Below, piece after piece: positions 18,803 through 26,920 of a DNA stretch of 64,000 nucleotides. Every line of letters starts with the position of its first letter. The first letter of the stretch is position 1. The translations under genes and the position numbers were made by a program. The stretch is from Thiospirochaeta perfilievii (lineage in GTDB: Bacteria > Spirochaetota > Spirochaetia > DSM-2461): positions 1,364,001 to 1,428,000 of the forward strand of contig NZ_CP035807.1 of the NCBI RefSeq assembly GCF_008329945.1, in the 5' to 3' direction. Under the pieces are notes generated by a model. The model did no database searches and was not told where the DNA came from. It saw only the letters and a program-made list of their open reading frames with translations.

Positions 18803-20215
18803 GCTCTTCTAAGACCTTATCAAGGAAGAGGGTTTTAGTTAGTTTTTTATATAACTCAAGCCCATCTTCTATAGAGATTTCATTGTTAATTATTCTATTC
18901 ATTATATCTGGTTTAGTCTCTTTTTCTATCTCTAGGTAGTATTGACTAAAGTATTCTCCACCAATTAACAACCTATCTTGAGTTGAATAGTTATTAATAA
19001 TATCAATAGAAGGTTTTACTGCTTTATCTAATACCATAGGTTGATCCCAATCATTTAATATTGAAACAGGGGGAACAAATGCTTTAGTAAAGGGTACTGT
19101 ATATGGATCATTTTTATTTATCTTAAAGAGAGTCTCTCCATCTACAACCTCCCAATGATACCCCTCAACTCCATAGGTGAATAGGGATTGAATTCTACCT
19201 TTATCATACTGTCTATCAATAAAGTTTGAGAAGACAATCTCTGGATAAGAAGCTTTATCTGTTATAACCAGAAGAGGAGCTACCCTCTTAATATATCTAC
19301 TTCCTTCTAAAGGGGGAATTGGAACTATCTCCGCTTGAACTCCTGATATAGCATGGGTTCTCTCCTTTAAATTCCTTGCCCAGTGGTTTGCCCAATATGT
19401 TATTACCCCAACATCCCCATTAATAAACCTATTTCTAGCTGTAAATGTAGTATTATTAATTATGTTTAAGTCGGTTAACCCCTCCTGATATATTTTTTTT
19501 AATCTTCCAAGGGCATCTACCATTTGAGGCTCTGTAAAACCATCGATCCACTTACCATTTTTATAGTAAATTTCAACCCGTGCATTTAACATTACAGCTC
19601 TATTATACCAATCCTGACTAGCTCCATTAATATCAGTATATCCCCTTGTATCATCTTCCCCATTCCCATCAGGGTCATTAAATGTAAATTGATATAGAAC
19701 ATTATAAAACTCATCCCAAGTAGTTGGAATAGAGAGACCTAAGTTATCTAACCAGTCTTTTCTAATATAGGTAACACAGCCCCCCCATCCCTTGTAGGAA
19801 AACCATATAGTTCTCCACTAGATGTTCTGTAACTCTCCAGGAACTCCTCGTTAAAGGATTTTATATAAGAAGAATTTTTTATAAATGGGTTTAAATCAAT
19901 TATGCTTTTATTTGAAATAAATAGGGATAGATACTCTGGAAGTATCTCACAAACATCTGGCGCATTAGGTTCCGAAAAACTAACAATAAGTTTATCCATA
20001 TACTGTTGATGGGGTGGTTGCACAATTGTTAAATCTGTTTCCGTAAGTCTATTAAACTCCTTAATAAACTCTTTCTGCCCCTCCCAGTCTTGGATTATAG
20101 TATCTAAATATGCTGTAATTCTGACTTTGGACATATTTTCAGTTGGATCTTTACTACATGATACTAAAATAGTGATTGAGAGTAATATTAGGAGATATTT
20201 TTTAAAATTATTCAT
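18792..20215 (-). pseudogene. Second sugar-binding protein, frameshifted at a G7 run
   Basis: The first 150 codons encode a lipoprotein (ILLSITILVSCSKD lipobox) and a binding-protein N-lobe; the remainder continues in another frame. The break is a run of seven G on the minus strand (19780-19786). Removing one G gives GFPTRDGGCVTYIRKDWLDNL, which matches the block GVPSTNADGCVTYIRQDWLDNL of the intact paralogue at 13043. The C-terminal part keeps GKWIDGF and typical blocks. It stands alone without permeases and could feed the same transporter. A sequencing overcall, true decay or slippage are all possible. Confidence 0.85.
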
Positions 20216-20260
20216 ATTTGAATTATTATATGGTCCAATTTGTTATGGTGCAAGTTAATA

Positions 20261-21595
20261 TTATATAATCTCCCGATCCCTCCATTTCCCCTTGCGAAAA
20301 GCAAATCGTAATATGATTAAACTTATATATTTCTCAATAACAGTGGCAATCCATGCACCATAAAGGCCAAGATTAAATACTTTAATAAATAAATACACCA
20401 GTGGAAGTCTAATAAATATTAAACCTATCAAAGATGTTAATAGAGGCCACCTTGTCTCTCCTGCACCCTTAAGAGCTCCACTTAAAACAAGAAGACTATT
20501 TTGTGCAGGATTAATAATTGCTAGAATAATAATAACAGGAACAAGTAGCTCTATAACATCGGTATCATCTGTATAAAAGCTAGCAATAGCCTGGCCTTTA
20601 AATAGAAAAAAAAGACTTATTATACCCGAAATCCCTAAACCTATTAAAATTAATTTGACAATATACTCTATAGTTAACTTTTTCTCTTTTGCCCCTAAAA
20701 GTCGTCCTGTAAATGAAGTAGATGCCATACCTAAGGCGTGTCCAAAATTTGTAGATAAATTAGAAATATTAAGACAGACCTGATGGGCAGCAAATGCTAT
20801 AGTTCCAAGATTAGCAATAGTCTTAGTATAAAGAAAAAAACCAACTCTTAATATAATCTGCTCAGCAGCAGATGCCGAACCAATATTAATTATTTTACCT
20901 ATGATTTTTTTATCAAACCCTAAACTAATATTTTGATCCAGTCTAATATCTAGCTTAGTTACAAAAAGTAGAATAATAGCTATAACAGTCTGGACAACCT
21001 TTGCTGATGTAGCGGCAATACCCGCACCTAAAATACCTAAACGAGGAAACCCTAAGTTACCAAATATTAACAAATAACCAAGAATTACATTTATCAAGTT
21101 TGCAACAATATTAATTATCATAGGATTTTTAGAATCACCTGCTCCCCTAAACAGAGAGGAGATGGCAAGGGGAATTATCTGAAAAAGAATACCAATTGCC
21201 ATAAATTTCATATATATTGTGGCTCCTTCTATGGAGTCCTTATTAGCACCCATAAAGAGTACAATTTGCCTTGCAAAAACAAAAACGGGAATTGTTAGTG
21301 TTACACCCATTAAAATTGAGATTTGTAAAGTCTGAATAATAACACTTTTAGCTTTTATATAATTCTTAGCCCCAACATATCGAGCAATTAATGCTGTTGC
21401 ACCAATATTGAAAGATTGAAATACAGCTAGACTAATGTTAATTGGCTGGCTAGTTAACCCTACAGCACTAATGGCCTGGGGTCCTAGCCTACCAACCATT
21501 ATTAAGTTAACAACAGAAATCATCGAGAATAACATAAGCTCTGTAATGCATGGAATTGTAAAACGTCCTATCTCTTTATACTGTATACTTATCAT
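20261..21595 (-). CDS. MATE-family efflux transporter
   Basis: A 444-residue, roughly twelve-span membrane protein with two-fold repeated MATE organisation: PCITELMLFSMISVVNLIMVGRLGPQA at the start and SASAAEQIILRVGFFLYTKTIANLG at the second half. It resembles NorM/DinF-type Na+- or H+-coupled exporters. It is divergent from an AraC-family regulator with a 64-base gap, so that regulator may control it. Substrate unknown. Confidence 0.88.
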   Translation of the reverse strand: MISIQYKEIGRFTIPCITELMLFSMISVVNLIMVGRLGPQAISAVGLTSQPINISLAVFQSFNIGATALIARYVGAKNYIKAKSVIIQTLQISILMGVTLTIPVFVFARQIVLFMGANKDSIEGATIYMKFMAIGILFQIIPLAISSLFRGAGDSKNPMIINIVANLINVILGYLLIFGNLGFPRLGILGAGIAATSAKVVQTVIAIILLFVTKLDIRLDQNISLGFDKKIIGKIINIGSASAAEQIILRVGFFLYTKTIANLGTIAFAAHQVCLNISNLSTNFGHALGMASTSFTGRLLGAKEKKLTIEYIVKLILIGLGISGIISLFFLFKGQAIASFYTDDTDVIELLVPVIIILAIINPAQNSLLVLSGALKGAGETRWPLLTSLIGLIFIRLPLVYLFIKVFNLGLYGAWIATVIEKYISLIILRFAFRKGKWRDREII

Positions 21596-21659
21596 GAATA
21601 TATTCTACTACTATACATAATCATAAAATGAACATATATTGATAAATAGGACTTATATT

Positions 21660-22454
21660 GTGCAAAATATGACAACCAACAAAGATTTTAGATTTATAAC
21701 AGATAACAAATCTCTCTCTTTAGGATATAAAAAGTGGATAAAAGGTTCCCAAAACAGGCACCTCCACGATGGGTACGAGATTCTATATGTGGTAAATGGA
21801 AGTAGGGATATGTTTGTTGGGAATCAAACATTTAAAATGGAGGCAGGGGACCTTCTTTTTATCCCTCCAAACATACTTCATAAGTCTTTTAATAACCATA
21901 AAGGCTCAGAAATTTACTCCTTACACCTATACAGAAATTATAACCATAATTTAGAAGAACCGTTTATTCTTAAATCAAATAGAGTTATTAACCTTATAAT
22001 AAGGATCCGTGATGAATTTGTTAGAAAACAGAGTGGCTATCAAGATTTAGTAGAAGCCTTTGCTCTAGAAATTTTTATATATATTGTTAGAAATAGATTC
22101 AATAATATAGATAGTATTATTGATAATATAGATGGACAAAATAGTAAAATAATGAGCATTGTTAATTACATAAACATAAATTTCACTATGGATTTATCCC
22201 TATCCAATATTTCAGAAAAATTTGATATTAGTAATGAGCACCTAAGTAGATCATTCTCAAAGAATACAGGATTTTCTATAATCGACTATATAAACCATGT
22301 AAGAATTCAATACGCAAAAAAAATGTTATTAAATAAAAAACTCTCCATTGTGGATATTTGTTATAAATCTGGATTTGGAAGTGTAACGAACTTTGGTAGA
22401 GTTTTTAAAAAACTAAATGGACTAACCCCCAGGGATTATAGAAAAACTCTATAG
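21660..22454 (+). CDS. AraC-family regulator with cupin sensor
   Basis: About 265 residues: an N-terminal cupin-type sugar-sensing domain (RHLHDGYEILYVVNGSRDMFVG, then AGDLLFIPPNILHKSF) and a C-terminal AraC DNA-binding domain (DLSLSNISEKFDISNEHLSRSFSKNTGFSIIDYI, then SIVDICYKSGFGSVTNFGRVFKKLNG). The GTG at 21660 has an AGGA site eight bases upstream and is preferred to TTG 21639. It sits between a divergent MATE gene and the iclR-kduID operon, so it may regulate either. Confidence 0.85.
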   Translation: MQNMTTNKDFRFITDNKSLSLGYKKWIKGSQNRHLHDGYEILYVVNGSRDMFVGNQTFKMEAGDLLFIPPNILHKSFNNHKGSEIYSLHLYRNYNHNLEEPFILKSNRVINLIIRIRDEFVRKQSGYQDLVEAFALEIFIYIVRNRFNNIDSIIDNIDGQNSKIMSIVNYININFTMDLSLSNISEKFDISNEHLSRSFSKNTGFSIIDYINHVRIQYAKKMLLNKKLSIVDICYKSGFGSVTNFGRVFKKLNGLTPRDYRKTL

Positions 22455-22460
22455 TGTTTG

Positions 22461-22498
22461 TATATACGAATTGACTTTCGAAGTATCGAGAATATAAT
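22461..22498 (+). promoter_or_regulatory. Promoter of iclR-kduI-kduD, possibly leaderless
   Basis: TTGACT (22471-22476) and TATAAT (22493-22498) are near-consensus sigma-70 elements with a 16-base spacer. The -10 ends six bases before the iclR ATG at 22505, so transcription should begin at or next to the start codon and the message may be leaderless. The -35 is embedded in the 15-base motif also found at 7220-7234. Confidence 0.7.
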
Positions 22499-22504
22499 GA
22501 AATC

Positions 22505-23278
22505 ATGCAAAACAGAAGTTTAGTTCGTAGTATTCAAATATTAACTTTGATATCACAATCAAAAAATGGTCTATCTTTAAACCAGATAGTAGAAGCAACT
22601 TCTATACCTAAAACAACAGTTTACGAGATTTTACTAATGTTAATAGAGACTGATATGGTACAAACCCTAGAGGGAAAAGCAAGACTTTATCAAATTGGTC
22701 TTAAGGCATTTGTTATTGGGAACAGATATATACAAAATATGGATCTAGTATCTGAATCAAAACCCATTGTTAAAAGAGTTTCCCAAGAGCTGGATAAAAC
22801 TATTTTTATTGCGATTTTGGATGGTAACCAAATAATATACTTACATAAACATGAACCAGAAAATGTCCCTATTTATACTGCAAACGTAACAAATAGAGAG
22901 GATGCATACTGCACATCCCTTGGTAAGGCTATGTTAGCCTTCTTACCTAATGACAAGTTAGAAGATTTAATAGATTCAATGAATTTTAAGCAGAGAACAG
23001 AGAGAACTATTCTTAATAAAAAAAGTCTTATTAAAGAGTTAGAAATAACTAAAAAACGGGGTTATGCAATTGATGATAGGGAGATTATAGATTTTGTCCA
23101 GTGCCTAGGTGCTCCAATTTTTAATCACCGAGGAGAAGTTGTAGCAGGAATAAGCACTGCAGGTTTATACAGTGAAGAACGGGATATAAAAAAAGAGGGA
23201 GAAGTCTTAGTATGCGCAGCTAAAGAGATCTCTACTCGTTTAGGATATATAAAACAGACACTAAGGAGCTATATATGA
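22505..23278 (+). CDS. kdgR: IclR-family regulator, probable KdgR-like
   Basis: A 257-residue IclR protein. The N-terminal winged helix is SIQILTLISQSKNGLSLNQIVEATSIPKTTVYEIL and the C-terminal effector domain contains AYCTSLGKAMLAFLP and DDREIIDFVQCLGAPIFNHRGEVVAGIS. It is the first gene of an operon with kduI (four-base overlap) and kduD, so it most likely senses KDG or a related intermediate, as KdgR does in enterobacteria. No canonical ribosome site precedes the ATG, consistent with a leaderless message. Confidence 0.85.
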   Translation: MQNRSLVRSIQILTLISQSKNGLSLNQIVEATSIPKTTVYEILLMLIETDMVQTLEGKARLYQIGLKAFVIGNRYIQNMDLVSESKPIVKRVSQELDKTIFIAILDGNQIIYLHKHEPENVPIYTANVTNREDAYCTSLGKAMLAFLPNDKLEDLIDSMNFKQRTERTILNKKSLIKELEITKKRGYAIDDREIIDFVQCLGAPIFNHRGEVVAGISTAGLYSEERDIKKEGEVLVCAAKEISTRLGYIKQTLRSYI

Positions 23279-24111
23279 ATTTAAATGTTCGGTATGCAAA
23301 TCATCCAGATGATGCAAAAAAATACACAACTGAGGAGAATAGAAAACACTACTTAATTGATGATCTATTTTCAGATAATGAAATGAATTTCACCTACTCC
23401 CATGTGGATAGAATTATTACTGGTGGTGTTAAACCAGTAGAGAAAGAGTTAGTTTTAGAAGCTGGAAAGGAGATGGGTGTAGACTACTTCTTAGAGCGAA
23501 GAGAGATGGGAGTAATTAACATTGGTGGTTCAGGTGTAATAACTTTAGATGACAAAGAGTTTAAAGTTAATAACAGAGAGGGTGCCTATATTGGGATGGG
23601 AGTAAAGGATGTAACTTTTAAAAGTGATGATGCTAAAAATCCAGCTAAGTTCTATATAAATAGCTGCCCAGCACATAAAGCCTACCCAACTGTAATAATT
23701 GACCTTTCAAAGGCAAAAAAAGTTAGCCTTGGATCAGATGAAAACTTAAATAAAAGGGTAATACACCAGTTTGTACACCCTGCTGTTTGTGATAGCTGTC
23801 AATTAGTAATGGGAATGACAATCTTAGAGCCAGGTAGTGTGTGGAATACAATGCCTTGCCATACCCATGAGAGAAGAATGGAGGTATATTTCTACTTCGA
23901 TATGGCAGAAGATACAAAAGTCTTCCACCTAATGGGTCAACCTAATGAAACACGACATATTGTAATGGCAAATGAGCAGGCTGTAATATCCCCTAGTTGG
24001 TCAATACATTCAGGAGTAGGAACAAGTAACTACACTTTTATATGGGGTATGTGTGGTGAAAACCAAACATTCGATGATATGGATTTTGTAGAGATGAAGG
24101 ATCTTAAATAA
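23275..24111 (+). CDS. kduI: 5-keto-4-deoxyuronate isomerase
   Basis: A 278-residue cupin isomerase that converts 5-keto-4-deoxyuronate to 2,5-diketo-3-deoxygluconate. The zinc-binding cupin motif is PCHTHERRMEVYFYF, with the last ligand in PSWSIHSGVG. Length and blocks match E. coli KduI. The start overlaps the iclR stop by four bases (ATGA) and kduD follows one base after its stop. Substrate is the open form of the unsaturated galacturonate released by the GH105 enzyme. Confidence 0.97.
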   Translation: MNLNVRYANHPDDAKKYTTEENRKHYLIDDLFSDNEMNFTYSHVDRIITGGVKPVEKELVLEAGKEMGVDYFLERREMGVINIGGSGVITLDDKEFKVNNREGAYIGMGVKDVTFKSDDAKNPAKFYINSCPAHKAYPTVIIDLSKAKKVSLGSDENLNKRVIHQFVHPAVCDSCQLVMGMTILEPGSVWNTMPCHTHERRMEVYFYFDMAEDTKVFHLMGQPNETRHIVMANEQAVISPSWSIHSGVGTSNYTFIWGMCGENQTFDDMDFVEMKDLK

Positions 24112-24112
24112 A

Positions 24113-24874
24113 ATGATATTAAATAGTTTTAACTTAGAAGGAAAAGTTGCAATTGTAACTGGTGCATCTAGAGGTTTAGGACAGGGGGTTGCGTTATCCC
24201 TTGCAGAAGCTGGATGTAATATTGTTGGTGTAAGTACAAAAAACTCTGCAGAGACAAAAAAACTAGTTGAAGATATGGGTAGAAAATACCTAGATATATC
24301 CTGTGACCTAACAAAGCAGGATAAGATTCCAGATGTTGTAAAACAGAGTGTTGAGACATTTGGTAAAATTGATATATTAGTTAATAATTCAGGTATTATT
24401 AGAAGAGAAGATGCAATTAACTTTACAGAACAGGATTGGGATGATGTTATGAATGTAAACTTAAAAAGCGCTTTTTTCTTCTGTCAGAATGTGGCTAAAC
24501 AGTTTATGTCCCAGGGGAATGGAGGCAAAATTATTAATATCGCATCTCTATTATCCTACCAGGGAGGAATCCGAGTCCCTTCATATACTTCAAGTAAGGG
24601 TGGTATTAAAGGTTTAACTATGGCCCTAGCAAATGAGTGGGCTAGCCATAATATCAATGTAAATGGGATTGCTCCAGGTTATATGGCTACAGATAATACC
24701 CAAGCTTTACGGGATGATGAGAAGAGAAGTGGAGAAATCCTAGGTCGAATTCCAGCTGGACGATGGGGTAAACCATCGGATATTGGTGGCACGGCTGTTT
24801 TTCTAGCCTCACAAGCTGCAGACTATATTAATGGTTTTACAATAGCAGTTGATGGTGGTTGGTTAGGTAGATAA
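24113..24874 (+). CDS. kduD: 2-deoxy-D-gluconate 3-dehydrogenase / DKII reductase
   Basis: A 253-residue short-chain dehydrogenase. The NAD motif is TGASRGLGQG, the NNSG block is present, and the catalytic Ser, Tyr and Lys are in ASLLSYQGGIRVPSYTSSKGG. It reduces 2,5-diketo-3-deoxygluconate to KDG, joining the UxaCBA branch. It is the last gene of the iclR-kduI-kduD operon and is followed by a strong hairpin at 24883-24905. Confidence 0.95.
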   Translation: MILNSFNLEGKVAIVTGASRGLGQGVALSLAEAGCNIVGVSTKNSAETKKLVEDMGRKYLDISCDLTKQDKIPDVVKQSVETFGKIDILVNNSGIIRREDAINFTEQDWDDVMNVNLKSAFFFCQNVAKQFMSQGNGGKIINIASLLSYQGGIRVPSYTSSKGGIKGLTMALANEWASHNINVNGIAPGYMATDNTQALRDDEKRSGEILGRIPAGRWGKPSDIGGTAVFLASQAADYINGFTIAVDGGWLGR

Positions 24875-24882
24875 CAATATTT

Positions 24883-24905
24883 ACCGGAAGTTTTTAACTT
24901 CCGGT
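24883..24905. terminator. Hairpin terminator between kduD and the convergent DUF6320 gene
   Basis: ACCGGAAGTT-TTT-AACTTCCGGT is a perfect 10-bp stem with a 3-base loop, flanked by AT-rich sequence on both sides. It sits between two convergent genes and can serve both strands. Confidence 0.8.
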
Positions 24906-24915
24906 ATATTTATAC

Positions 24916-25584
24916 TTATAGATGAAATATCTTAAGAATTTCCCTACTGAATTTTTTAAAAGAGAACATTAAAAAACCTAAAAAAGTTAACAGAGTATAG
25001 ATAGCCGAAGTAATACTAGGCCAAAAAACATGGGTAAACCCTAACCAATACAGAATTATAGGAATAAAACCGATTGATATTAATATAATTAAATATACTG
25101 AGTAATCCCTCCACTTAATTCTTTGGTGGATAATTCTAATTGTAAGCAGAAGATTACATATAATGATAAATATTGGTATAACATAGTCTACAGACCAACT
25201 TAAACCGGTATTTACAATATCAATTATAAAAATTAGAAGGGATAGTCCAACTAACTGTATAATAATTTTTGTTCCAAAATGAGATCTACTTACTACTAGG
25301 TTTTTAATTAACACCCAAACATATCCTAGGGATGAGAGCACTAATAGAAACCAGGGGAAACCTCTCCATAGCAGGAGATTAACTATTGTAGATATAATTG
25401 AGATGGATAAAAATACAAATGATAGTATATGTAACCCAAAATGTTGTATCGATTTATCAGACTTATTGTAGCTTGGATACTCTCTACTATTTGTAGACTC
25501 AAAAGTATTAACAGATTTAAAACAGAGGGGACAAATTTTAGAGTCTCCACAAATATTAACACCACAGGATTTACATCTATTCAT
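24916..25584 (-). CDS. Zinc-ribbon membrane protein, DUF6320-like
   Basis: A protein of about 222 residues with an N-terminal rubredoxin-like zinc ribbon (CKSCGVNICGDSKICPLC), a polar linker, and about six hydrophobic segments from residue 45 onward. The ATG at 25584 overlaps the stop of the upstream acyltransferase gene by eight bases, so the two are coupled. Proteins of this type (recalled as DUF6320) are often next to condensation-like alcohol acetyltransferases. Function is unknown; a membrane partner for the acyltransferase is a reasonable inference. Confidence 0.7.
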   Translation of the reverse strand: MNRCKSCGVNICGDSKICPLCFKSVNTFESTNSREYPSYNKSDKSIQHFGLHILSFVFLSISIISTIVNLLLWRGFPWFLLVLSSLGYVWVLIKNLVVSRSHFGTKIIIQLVGLSLLIFIIDIVNTGLSWSVDYVIPIFIIICNLLLTIRIIHQRIKWRDYSVYLIILISIGFIPIILYWLGFTHVFWPSITSAIYTLLTFLGFLMFSFKKFSREILKIFHL

Positions 25585-26857
25585 AATTAACATCCCAGTG
25601 GTTTGAAAATATAGAGACTTCTAGTCCCTCTCTTTGTGATAGGTGGGTAAAAAAGTCCTTTATTATACTAGGCTCTAAAATAGTTCTAGAAAAAGTTATG
25701 GATAACCTGTTATTAAAAGAACAAATAGCACAATTAATTCTGTTTTCCCTAGATGAGTAGAGTACAGCTTCCACATGATCCACATGGGGATCCATACCCT
25801 TTGGTAGGTTTACTACACCTAAATTACTTACAGATGCTGTCTGATTTTTAGTCCCCCTATTAAAAGCTATTCTAAGTATTAGATTTTTAATAAAAAGAGG
25901 AGCTACTCTAATTAAAAGAAGTTTTTCACTTCTAAAGTTGGCACTTATGTCGTTATCTAAAACTCTACTATTTATCTTGACTTTAAATTGTGCCACAACT
26001 TCTTTTTCAATATCCTTTAATTCCATACCCTCTTTTGGTGTAATAGTTATTGGGATTACAGAGAAAAAGTTTCTTAATGTTCTAGATGGGAAAAAAGATC
26101 TTAAGTTTACGGGAACAACAATGTTTATATCTTTTTTAAAATCTCCACTCTTTGACTGTTCTAAAAATATTGAGTATATAAAGAGGGATATTATATATTG
26201 GGTTATCGTAACCCCATCCCTATTGCAAACCTCTTTTAGCTCAGAAATATTAATAATTCCCTTTACAACATTATTACCAAAATTATTAAAATTAGACCCC
26301 TTTAACTTATAGGCTGGCCTTACTTTAATCTTCTCTCCCTTTTTATTTTTAAAATAAGTTCTAAAACTATCCTCTGTCTCATAGGGGGAGGCTTCATCGT
26401 GGATGGAGAGGGTTTCCCCACTGTTATCTATTTTATTGCCATCTAATTTTAGATACTCTAGAGCTAAAAGTTTTAATAATTCTAATGCCCCTACCCCATC
26501 TGTTATAGAGTGAAAACACTCTATTGATATCTTCTTATTATAATATAAAACTCTTATTTGATACTCATTATTTTTAAACTTATCAATCTTCCCACAGGGA
26601 GTATCCTCCTCTTCTTGTATTAGCAGTTTTTCATCATTTGACTCAAGGAAATACCAGAAAAGACCACGTCTTATTCTAACTGCAAACATTGGGAATCTAG
26701 TAATAACAAGGTCTAAGGCATTTTGTAGAAGATCTGGTTTTATTTCACGTTTTAATATAATAGAGACTCTAAAAGTTGAACTGTTTCGCCCAGTGGTTAC
26801 GGCGGGAAATAGTTTAGCAACATTATCAAGTTTATACCAATTATTTAAACTATTCAT
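25577..26857 (-). CDS. Condensation/acyltransferase-superfamily protein (alcohol acetyltransferase-like)
   Basis: About 426 residues resembling CoA-dependent acyltransferases of the condensation/WS-DGAT group. The catalytic HxxxD-type motif reads CFHSITDGVGALELLK and the later structural block is SVSNLGVVNLP. It likely transfers an acyl group to an alcohol or glycolipid. The start is uncertain: ATG 26857 (MNSLNNWYKLDN) is used because the longer frame begins with TTG; neither has a clear ribosome site. The DUF6320-like gene overlaps its 3' end. Confidence 0.7.
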   Translation of the reverse strand: MNSLNNWYKLDNVAKLFPAVTTGRNSSTFRVSIILKREIKPDLLQNALDLVITRFPMFAVRIRRGLFWYFLESNDEKLLIQEEEDTPCGKIDKFKNNEYQIRVLYYNKKISIECFHSITDGVGALELLKLLALEYLKLDGNKIDNSGETLSIHDEASPYETEDSFRTYFKNKKGEKIKVRPAYKLKGSNFNNFGNNVVKGIINISELKEVCNRDGVTITQYIISLFIYSIFLEQSKSGDFKKDINIVVPVNLRSFFPSRTLRNFFSVIPITITPKEGMELKDIEKEVVAQFKVKINSRVLDNDISANFRSEKLLLIRVAPLFIKNLILRIAFNRGTKNQTASVSNLGVVNLPKGMDPHVDHVEAVLYSSRENRINCAICSFNNRLSITFSRTILEPSIIKDFFTHLSQREGLEVSIFSNHWDVNYE

Positions 26858-26920
26858 ATATAGATAATAATCACTAATATGCAAAAGTTAAACAAAAAAA
26901 TATCTAAATTATTATGAAGT

